A stretch of DNA of 49,133 nt from Desulfobacula sp. (GTDB lineage: Bacteria; Desulfobacterota; Desulfobacteria; Desulfobacterales; Desulfobacteraceae), in assembly GCA_018645325.1 (NCBI GenBank), contig JABGOU010000030.1:1-49133 (forward strand), read 5' to 3'. The notes beneath the pieces were generated by a model. That model was not told the DNA's origin, made no database searches, and worked only from the letters and a program-made list of their open reading frames with translations. A program made the position numbers and the translations under genes. Shown here one piece after another: positions 42,687 to 49,133 of the stretch; the stretch's first letter is position 1; every line of letters begins with the position of its first letter.

Positions 42687-42884
42687 TATGCTCTTAAAAA
42701 AATAAATTCCTATTCTGGAGCAAAACCCTCTAACTTTACTCTATAACTAAATCTTTTTTTTGCCGTTTAATTCTTGTTTGATGCGAACGCTCAAGATTTC
42801 CCTCTTTTCTTACTAATCTTAAATCGCCAGAAAGGGAACTGGGGCTTGCCCCAGCAGTCACCTGAAACGCCTTATTATGTAGTT

Positions 42885-43808
42885 TTATCTTCTTTGTATA
42901 TGTTCTTTTCCGCCAATATCCATTTTAAAAGTATCATTGAGTATCCCTTCCGGGCATACGGTTGTGCATGTCAAACAGTATATGCATTCGGTCGAGAGAA
43001 CTCTCTCACCATTATTGATGTACTCCGTGATGTTGATATCCATTGGACATGCCTTGACGCAATTACCGCATTGTGTACACTTTTCCTTGTCACCTTCAAT
43101 TTTAAGAAAGGAAAACCTTGATGTTAATTTCAGTATGACGGTTATCGGGCAAAGATATTTACAAAAAGCTCGATTATCCTTGAGTGTAAATGCAAGAATG
43201 AATGCAGAGGCAAAATAAAATGTATTCCCGCCAACGAGCCATGCCAACTCTGAATTGCTCATTGGGATGGGACGATATTGATAAAGAAACCAAACTGCCA
43301 GGATCAAGACAAGGCTGAACCCAAAATGGAAATATCTCAATAACTCCCAATTTTCGCTTAACCGGCCTGTCTTGTTTCTTTTATAGGGTAAAAAGTCAAG
43401 CACCATTGCAGTCCAGCATGCCCAACCGCAGAACCCTCTCCCAAATAGAATCGGTCCAAGTATTTTTGCTACTAAATAGTGGATAACGGAGCCTGCAAAA
43501 TATCCGGAAAGCAGGTAAAAAAAGAAACCTTCAAGCTGCATGTTTTCTATTTTGATAAACCCAAGAAAGCCCAACATATAAATTCCAATCAGCAATTGAG
43601 CAAAACGTCTACCTGCAGGTTTCTTTTTTCTCGGAAGTAATACATAAAGGCCGATTCCAAAACCGACGGCAGTCCCAATGTAGCCAAAATTGAATAGAAA
43701 AAAAATGTTTTCATTGGTTTTCCATAAAAAAATGGCAATAACCCAAAATGAAAGAAGGATGATTAAAGGCGCTCTTAGCTTTTTAAATTTCCCTATCTGC
43801 TGGTCCAT
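42885..43808 (-). CDS. Membrane 4Fe-4S ferredoxin (NapH/CcoG-like)
   Basis: A 307-residue inner-membrane electron-transfer protein. It has about six hydrophobic segments, a membrane-adjacent cysteine motif GRGFCGWACWTAM (CxxxC, Fer4_5) and CKYLCP, then two C-terminal ferredoxin clusters: CTQCGNCVKACP and CIYCLTCTTVCP. This is the NapH/NosR/CcoG design, passing electrons between a quinol and periplasmic or cytoplasmic partners. No partner gene is adjacent. A GC-rich palindrome (42839-42854) lies just after its stop. Confidence 0.87.
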   Translation of the reverse strand: MDQQIGKFKKLRAPLIILLSFWVIAIFLWKTNENIFFLFNFGYIGTAVGFGIGLYVLLPRKKKPAGRRFAQLLIGIYMLGFLGFIKIENMQLEGFFFYLLSGYFAGSVIHYLVAKILGPILFGRGFCGWACWTAMVLDFLPYKRNKTGRLSENWELLRYFHFGFSLVLILAVWFLYQYRPIPMSNSELAWLVGGNTFYFASAFILAFTLKDNRAFCKYLCPITVILKLTSRFSFLKIEGDKEKCTQCGNCVKACPMDINITEYINNGERVLSTECIYCLTCTTVCPEGILNDTFKMDIGGKEHIQRR

Positions 43809-44035
43809 AGTTTTATATTCCTATTGCATGTTTTGTGTGTACCCTATAACACCAAATAGCCGGCTCGACCGGTTCATTTGAATTGTTTGAACTGGTATAA
43901 AATTAGCTTAAAGTAGTCTCCAAGTTTTTGGGGAGGATCGGGATCAAACCTGCTTTGTTTCTTATTATCTTAATACTCCTAAAGCTTCTGTGGCTTATCC
44001 AGCTTATCCGGTGCATTTTCGGTTTTTGATAAAAT

Positions 44036-45106
44036 CTAATCTTCCAATAACGGAATAAACTTTAAATTGGCCTTTGGAAATGCAAAATTATTGATATCAG
44101 TGAGTTTAATCCATTTAAAATCAACTGGCCCATTTAATTGGACATCACCGGAAATATATCCACAGTAAAAGATATCCATCACAATCTTAAAATGGGTATA
44201 CGCATGTTTAACCTGTGTGATATAAGAATCAACTTTAACTTTGATTCTGGTTTCTTCATATATTTCTCTGATGCATCCTGCTTGAGTATTCTCCCCTTTG
44301 TTTAATTTCCCGCCAGGGAATTCCCAGAGCCCTCCTAACAGTCCTTCAGGTTTGCGGCGGGTAATAAGCATTTTATTATTATGCCTTACAATACCGACGG
44401 CAATTTTATAGGTGGGAACAGGTTTGGATTTAACCCGTTTTGGAAATTGATCTGTCCTATTATGTAAAAACACAAAACAATTCTGACGAATTGGACAGTG
44501 TTTACAATCTGGGTTTTTGGGCCTGCATATCAGGGCTCCAAGTTCCATAATGGCCTGATTAAAGTTTGCAGGATCCGCTTTTCCCATCAATCGGGTGGCT
44601 TCTTGTTTGAAAATAATATGATGTTTGGGTTGATTGACAGGTGAATCAATTTGTAAGAGTCGAGCCAGAACACGTTTAACATTTCCATCCACCACAGCGT
44701 GGGTGTGTCCAAATGCAATACTTAGAACTGCTGAAGCAATATACTCTCCTACGCCGGGCAGTTTTAAAAAAATTTCTTTATCATCCGGTAGAATACCGTC
44801 ATACTCTTCTATAATTATTTTAGCAGATTTATGCAGATTCCTGGCTCGGGCATAATAACCCATTCCCTCCCATGCTTTCAGGACTTTGTTTAAATCAGCA
44901 CAGGCCAGTTCTTTTACAGTTGGAAAAATTTTTAAAAATTTTATATAAAAAGGGACAACTGTTTTAACCTGTGTCTGCTGAAGCATCACTTCTGATACCC
45001 ATATCTGATACGGGTCATTTGCTTCCCGCCAGGGGAGTTGACGTTGATTCTTTTTATACCAGGCAAGCAGATGGTTTGAAATATGTTTTTGATTCACTTT
45101 TTTCAT
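44036..45106 (-). CDS. mutY: A/G-specific adenine glycosylase MutY with NUDIX-like C-terminal domain
   Basis: A 356-residue base-excision enzyme removing A from A:8-oxoG. The catalytic Glu is in SEVMLQQTQV, HhH in LPGVGEYIASAVLSIAFG with the catalytic Asp in VVDGNVKRVLARL, the 4Fe-4S ligands in CRPKNPDCKHCPIRQNC, and a C-terminal NUDIX-like 8-oxoG-recognising domain whose box is intact (GGKLNKGENTQAGCIREIYEETRIKV = GX5EX7REUXEE). I start at 45106 (MKKVNQKH) to give the family length; the frame opens 25 codons earlier. It follows the DUF4129-like gene by 119 bp in the same direction. Confidence 0.93.
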   Translation of the reverse strand: MKKVNQKHISNHLLAWYKKNQRQLPWREANDPYQIWVSEVMLQQTQVKTVVPFYIKFLKIFPTVKELACADLNKVLKAWEGMGYYARARNLHKSAKIIIEEYDGILPDDKEIFLKLPGVGEYIASAVLSIAFGHTHAVVDGNVKRVLARLLQIDSPVNQPKHHIIFKQEATRLMGKADPANFNQAIMELGALICRPKNPDCKHCPIRQNCFVFLHNRTDQFPKRVKSKPVPTYKIAVGIVRHNNKMLITRRKPEGLLGGLWEFPGGKLNKGENTQAGCIREIYEETRIKVKVDSYITQVKHAYTHFKIVMDIFYCGYISGDVQLNGPVDFKWIKLTDINNFAFPKANLKFIPLLED

Positions 45107-45225
45107 AGATAAAAAGGTATAGCGTTGATCTATAGAACAGTCAAGTTTGAACAACTTAAATCTGCGACTTGGCCAGTGCATGTTTTTATCGGTTTTTATC
45201 GCCAGACATCAAAAGCCACTTCACC

Positions 45226-46581
45226 CTATTTTTTGCAAATTGATTTTATCCTCATCAGCCAGAAAGACGGGCGATGGATTGTTTTTACAGCGTAAGTCAC
45301 TTGTTGAATTTTATCCTGGGCTAAATTGACTTGTCCGTAGATTTCAAGGTGGAATGCTGAAATAATGGTCTTGATTTCATTTTCCAGGGGCTTAAATCGA
45401 TGCTGAAGCCTTCTGGCATATTCTAAAGGGGTTTGATCACTCTCTTTTGTCACACCGCTTCTTTTTCCCCATTTGAGCAACCATACAAATCCTTGTCCTG
45501 CATCATCAATTTTTCGATTAAATGACCGAATAAGGTTGTTAATGGTGTGGAATAAATAAACAATCCAGCTAAACAGCCGAGATAACATCCCTGTGTCTTC
45601 CCTGACGTTGGAGGTTTCAGGCGGTTTTGATATTAACAATAAAAATATCCAATAAACTAAACGACAAACAAGGTAACAAATCAGGCAAAGAATAACGGAA
45701 AAAAGAAAAATCAGAATACCAATAAGAATTGGATTTTCAAGTCCCATCATATGAGATACTTGATACAGACCCAACGATCCTCCACCTTCATTCACTGCCT
45801 GATTTTTTGCAAGGAATCCCTGGTTCCTGATCAGGAATAATAAAATAGATTTAATAAAGGGGCCGATCCAACCTGTTGTTATTTTAATTCCAGTATACAC
45901 GGATTCTGCATACGACGTCATCAAAGGTTGGAAAAGTAAAAAAGAGCCCATGCATACAAGGAGCAGTATAGAAGTCACACTGATCAAAATGCCATAAATA
46001 CGAAATCCCTTGAGGTATGTTTTTTCCCCACCCATTTCATTATAGGAAAGAAAAAGCGCTATTAGACCGAATGGAAAATAGGCGCCTATTAAACGGAAAG
46101 TAAAAGATTCCTCTAAAACGATATTGACCTTTAACTCAAGAATGAATTTTATGCAGGTGAGTAAGAATAACATGGATATGCCAAGATCAAAGTGATTACA
46201 AATGGATTGATATGACCTGGATCTTGTGGCTAACCTTGTCCCTTTATACCAGAAAAGTCCGAGTAGTAAGACCACTAATAATGTCTGGTACCATTGGATA
46301 TTTGTCTGGGGTGGTAAGTCATCAAATAAATTAATGAATAGAATCCGGCAAAGAAAACCTGCACAGCATGCATGGACCAGCACAGGCCAGATACGGCGAT
46401 AATTTCTTGTCATGAAAAAATGGGTGATGCCCAGAGCCCCTAAAAATGCCATTAGCCCTCCCCACATAGGGAAACGGATTGTTGTAGTCGCTACAGTTAT
46501 GAAATTGGCCCAGGCATACAGCCAGCAAAGATCCATGCCGCAGCAAGCTATCAGCAGGCATTTGGATTTGTTTTTTGACAA
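45226..46581 (-). CDS. Polytopic membrane protein with DUF4129-like C-terminus
   Basis: A 451-residue inner-membrane protein with about nine to ten helices and a cytoplasmic C-terminal domain (about 375-435; TPLEYARRLQHRFKPLENEIKTIISAFHLEIYGQVN), resembling DUF4129 as found with MoxR and DUF58 proteins. I prefer TTG at 46581, because AAGGAG is six bases before it; the ATG at 46587 is in direct contact with that site. It starts 13 bp after the DUF58 gene. In related clusters the third member is a transglutaminase or another membrane protein; here neither a transglutaminase nor a vWA domain is attached. Confidence 0.8.
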   Translation of the reverse strand: MSKNKSKCLLIACCGMDLCWLYAWANFITVATTTIRFPMWGGLMAFLGALGITHFFMTRNYRRIWPVLVHACCAGFLCRILFINLFDDLPPQTNIQWYQTLLVVLLLGLFWYKGTRLATRSRSYQSICNHFDLGISMLFLLTCIKFILELKVNIVLEESFTFRLIGAYFPFGLIALFLSYNEMGGEKTYLKGFRIYGILISVTSILLLVCMGSFLLFQPLMTSYAESVYTGIKITTGWIGPFIKSILLFLIRNQGFLAKNQAVNEGGGSLGLYQVSHMMGLENPILIGILIFLFSVILCLICYLVCRLVYWIFLLLISKPPETSNVREDTGMLSRLFSWIVYLFHTINNLIRSFNRKIDDAGQGFVWLLKWGKRSGVTKESDQTPLEYARRLQHRFKPLENEIKTIISAFHLEIYGQVNLAQDKIQQVTYAVKTIHRPSFWLMRIKSICKK

Positions 46582-46594
46582 TATCATCTCCTTT

Positions 46595-47779
46595 TTATAA
46601 ACAAATCGAGTCTATTGGGTGAACAGAATCCAGCGCAAAGGCCATGTCCTCTTTAAGCGCATCAGTTGAGCTGACAAAATATTTTACTGGAATTCTTTTG
46701 GCTGTATAAAATGCTTTCATTTTCAGGATGGATTCATCTATGGAATAGGAACAGAAAATGCAGTTGATACCCCATAGCACACTGATGTGGTGATGGAAAA
46801 TATCAGCAAGACTACACGCAGATTTCATCTCCATTCGGGCAATGGTTTCAAGAATCATTGGAAGATTATTCCGGTTCCTGCTTAAGGGAATAAATCCTGA
46901 CTTTGCTCCAGCAATCTTTGCATTGGTCATAAATCCCACAGCATTGCCCTTGCGTTCAAAATAGACCGCCATGGATGCAGTTGCTTCAAGCATACGCTCA
47001 AAATCTTCTTCTGCCCGGTTTTCAAAGAAAAGGTTTACATCTACAACGAGTAAAACTTTTCCCTGAATCGAAGGCTCACATACTTTTTCCTGGAGTTTGC
47101 ACAGCCGAGCACTGGGCTTCCAATGGATTAACCGGGCGGGTGTAGAACTCTGGTAGTCCCGTGTGCCTATAATATAAACCGGGTCCAGGACTGGGCTTCG
47201 CGCACCCGGAATACTGAAAAATTTTTGTTCCGGTAAAGAAAAGGGCCGAATACCTGAGATTTTGGGAAATACAATCAAATCTGCCGAATCATTCCGGGTC
47301 TGCTGTTTTGGGAAAAATCCAAAAAGATCAGAGACAGCTATTTGGGGATGACCAATATTGAAACACCCTCTTTTAAGAGAGGTCAATTTCCATGTAAATG
47401 AGGATCTCTGAAACCATAACAAGAAACTATTGTTTGAAGCTGGGCTTTTTGACACAAAAAAAGATTGAGTAAACTCAAGCGAGACCTTTAACCAGATCGG
47501 CAGTAGCTTGTTGTTTTCTGCTCTCACATCAATCTTGATCTCTTCATCAGGGAAAACCCTGTGCTTATCAACTTTAAATTCTATCTTCAGCTTAGAGACA
47601 GAAAACCGACTCCATAGCATTGTAAAAAGAATGATGCCTATAACTATCAGAGTCAGAACAGTCATGTCACTTTGGTAATTTAGAAGCGAAATTAAAAAAA
47701 AGGACAGGACAATAAAAAAAAGGAATCTGGAAGTGAATATTGTTGTTTGATGATCGAAAACAGGTTTATATTCTTTCAT
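46595..47779 (-). CDS. DUF58-domain protein
   Basis: A 394-residue protein with two N-terminal hydrophobic segments (about residues 14-55), a beta-rich central part and the DUF58 region. The signature RDYQSSTPARLIHWKPSARLCKL (family: R-x-Y-x-x-G-D-x-x-R-x-I-x-W) is present near residue 205, followed by VLLVVDVNLF, a degraded vWA-like fold. Such proteins act with MoxR ATPases, probably in complex or cofactor assembly at the envelope. It lies 31 bp after moxR, same direction. Confidence 0.88.
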   Translation of the reverse strand: MKEYKPVFDHQTTIFTSRFLFFIVLSFFLISLLNYQSDMTVLTLIVIGIILFTMLWSRFSVSKLKIEFKVDKHRVFPDEEIKIDVRAENNKLLPIWLKVSLEFTQSFFVSKSPASNNSFLLWFQRSSFTWKLTSLKRGCFNIGHPQIAVSDLFGFFPKQQTRNDSADLIVFPKISGIRPFSLPEQKFFSIPGARSPVLDPVYIIGTRDYQSSTPARLIHWKPSARLCKLQEKVCEPSIQGKVLLVVDVNLFFENRAEEDFERMLEATASMAVYFERKGNAVGFMTNAKIAGAKSGFIPLSRNRNNLPMILETIARMEMKSACSLADIFHHHISVLWGINCIFCSYSIDESILKMKAFYTAKRIPVKYFVSSTDALKEDMAFALDSVHPIDSICL

Positions 47780-47810
47780 ATTTTCTTCTTTTATAAGATT
47801 TCCTATTTAA

Positions 47811-48749
47811 TTAGGTCGTACCGTCCGGGATGGGTGTTTGTTTTATAATCTGGGTTAAAATATGCTCCGGCTTTTCACCTCTCAGTCGTTCATTTTCATT
47901 CAAAATCAAGCGATGCGCAAGCACGGGTTGGATAAGTGTCTTAACATCATCCGGTAAAGTATATGAACGACCTTCCATTGCAGCCAGAGCCTGGGCCGAT
48001 CGCATTAAGCCCATTGAGCCCCTGGGACTTGCGCCGAATTTAATCATTTCATGGTTCCGTGTGGCTTGGACAATAGTTGTGATATATTCCCTGACCGCAT
48101 TGGAAACAACAATACGTTTCCTTGCTTGCTGCAGTTTGAGAATCTGGGTCGGTTCGACAACTGACACAAGGTTCGATAAAGGATCTTCTTCCTGGAATCG
48201 TTTAAGAATCTCCATTTCTTCTCTTTGATCAGGATATCCCATGTTGATCTTTAACAAAAAACGATCAAGCTGTGCCTCGGGTAACGGAAAAGTACCTTCA
48301 AGTTCAATCGGGTTTTGGGTGGCAATCACAAAAAATGGGCTGGGTAACGGATACGTTTCTCCATCCACTGTTACCTGGCGTTCTTCCATGCTTTCTAAAA
48401 GACTTGACTGAGTCCGGGGAACCGTCCGATTGATTTTATCTGCCAGTACTACATTTGCCATCACCGGTCCTTCACGGAAATCGAATCGGCTTTCATGCTG
48501 AACATAAATGTTAAATCCGGTAATGTCAGAAGGAAGCAAGTCGGGTGTAAACTGAATCCGGTTATAAGATCCCCCGATAGATGCTGCAAGAGACCTTGCT
48601 AACACCGTTTTTCCCACACCGGGTACATCCTCTAAAAGAACATGGCCATCAGCCAGAAGTCCTACAAGTATGAATTTGATAGGGTCCTGTTTGCCAACAA
48701 TGACCTGTGAAATATTATCAATGATCTTAAAACATGCAGAAAAATCCAA
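47811..48749 (-). CDS. MoxR-family AAA+ ATPase
   Basis: A 312-residue AAA+ chaperone-like ATPase. Walker A is LEDVPGVGKTVLAR (about residues 38-51), Walker B NVVLADKINR (about 102-111), sensor 1 FVIATQNPIELEGTFPLPEAQLDRFL (arginine finger region), and a sensor 2 lid at the C-terminus (ASPRGSMGLMRSAQALAAMEGR). MoxR proteins insert metals or remodel partner vWA/DUF58 proteins. It is the first gene of the moxR - DUF58 - DUF4129-like run. AAGGAGG lies nine bases before the ATG. Confidence 0.95.
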   Translation of the reverse strand: MDFSACFKIIDNISQVIVGKQDPIKFILVGLLADGHVLLEDVPGVGKTVLARSLAASIGGSYNRIQFTPDLLPSDITGFNIYVQHESRFDFREGPVMANVVLADKINRTVPRTQSSLLESMEERQVTVDGETYPLPSPFFVIATQNPIELEGTFPLPEAQLDRFLLKINMGYPDQREEMEILKRFQEEDPLSNLVSVVEPTQILKLQQARKRIVVSNAVREYITTIVQATRNHEMIKFGASPRGSMGLMRSAQALAAMEGRSYTLPDDVKTLIQPVLAHRLILNENERLRGEKPEHILTQIIKQTPIPDGTT

Positions 48750-48975
48750 ATAAACCTCCTTAATATGTGTGCGATGTATAAACCTGTCGCAAACTTAGAT
48801 ATCCTATAACAAACTTTGCTTCACCTGAAACGCCTCATTCTGTGTTTATTTTAAATAATTTATAATCACTTGGGAAAAGTTCACAACCCTGAAAAATGAT
48901 TCAAATTTTGTTCAACAAGAGTCAAATATAGACTTGACCCCATTACCGTCATATTTTTATATTCAAAGAAAAAAT
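48750..48975. other. Short upstream gap
   Basis: It presumably contains the promoter of the moxR operon, which I cannot assign. The 15-mer TCACCTGAAACGCCT at 48821-48835 also occurs at 42858-42872, followed in both places by a similar sequence. No gene is seen. Confidence 0.35.
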
Positions 48976-49133
48976 TTAAATTTTGTTTTTTATACCCTTT
49001 AAACCCACTGTACCCAATGCAATAAATTCAGCATTTTTTATAAATTCCCTATCCTTTAAGCCCTCAGCCATGTCATTGATCACTTCTGCGGTATACCCGA
49101 TCTCATCATTGGACAAAATCTCGATTTTTCCAT
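48976..49133 (-). pseudogene. Class III cyclase remnant: HAMP end fused to the cyclase C-terminus (partial at window edge)
   Basis: The minus-strand frame that enters from the right edge reads a HAMP-domain end (NDEIGYTAEVINDMAEGLKDREFIKN), as seen just before the catalytic domain of bacterial adenylate/guanylate cyclases. It then continues directly with AEFIALGTVGLKGIKNKI and stop. The pattern F-x-x-LG-x-V-x-LKGI is the last strand of class III cyclase domains. About 180-200 residues of catalytic domain are thus missing between them, in frame, and the usual PVxVY end is also absent. The product would be a receptor without cyclase activity or, more likely, a pseudogene. The upstream part lies outside the window. 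Confidence 0.6.

Noticed and set aside
1-49133. CRISPR arrays, rRNA genes, prophage structural genes or complete insertion sequences
   Set aside because: No regularly spaced direct repeats, rRNA-like segments, phage head/tail genes or intact transposase with flanking terminal repeats were seen.

Overview
The window reads like a chromosome segment of a strictly anaerobic, Gram-negative Desulfobacterota bacterium, most likely a Desulfobacteraceae-type sulfate reducer. This is inferred from the gene content: a LUD-domain protein paired with a DUF166 protein, old-yellow-enzyme oxidoreductases that carry Fe-S cysteines, a VPxPS-type PEP-CTERM protein, an LptE lipoprotein (so an outer membrane), and moderately AT-rich DNA with several TTG starts. 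No rRNA operon, CRISPR array, prophage or complete insertion sequence is present.

Left part (1-20.3 kb), mostly housekeeping. The window opens with the 3' half of a tRNA-Arg(ACG), which looks like the attachment-site scar at the right end of an integrated element lying to the left. It continues with a methyltransferase, a small cysteine protein, a glycogen-binding-domain protein, a KhpA-type KH protein, a frameshifted REP-associated transposase, the proline genes proA-proB, a metallo-hydrolase, a GNAT acetyltransferase and a cold-shock protein with its own promoter and terminator. Next come the LUD/DUF166 pair and, on the other strand, a K+ channel - dinB - acylphosphatase operon. After these lie an alpha/beta hydrolase, leuS-lptE, rpsT (TTG start) and a murJ - FtsB-like - TPR-like operon. 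Five copies of a ~135-bp non-autonomous element lie between these genes. Copies with intact ends have 13-bp terminal inverted repeats starting GTAA, a long internal inverted repeat, and in two cases perfect 8-bp target duplications. These traits point to an IS66-type MITE. Three copies supply or overlap stop codons of neighbouring genes.

Middle part (20.3-29.7 kb). A LysM membrane protein is followed by a tesB - enoate-reductase operon on the minus strand, a divergent EamA exporter, and a metallo-hydrolase with a LacI-type palindrome upstream. Then comes an AT-rich, gene-poor accessory stretch with a broken zinc-ribbon gene, a PEP-CTERM protein, an orphan hypothetical gene and a membrane-protein remnant without a start codon.

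Right part (29.7-49.1 kb). A minus-strand operon encodes a CNT nucleoside transporter, a medium-chain dehydrogenase and a second OYE-family reductase. Just upstream of it is an XPB/Ssl2-like helicase-associated protein, which is divergent from a 1398-residue SNF2 helicase. This head-to-head pair is the best candidate for an under-described functional unit. Accessory genes follow: a 58-residue HTH protein near a perfect palindrome, an AAA+/DUF4143 ATPase, a methyltransferase, a ParDE-like toxin-antitoxin operon with an operator over its -10 box, and a membrane ferredoxin. The window closes with a moxR - DUF58 - DUF4129-like operon followed by mutY, and at the edge a class III cyclase remnant from which the catalytic domain appears to be deleted.
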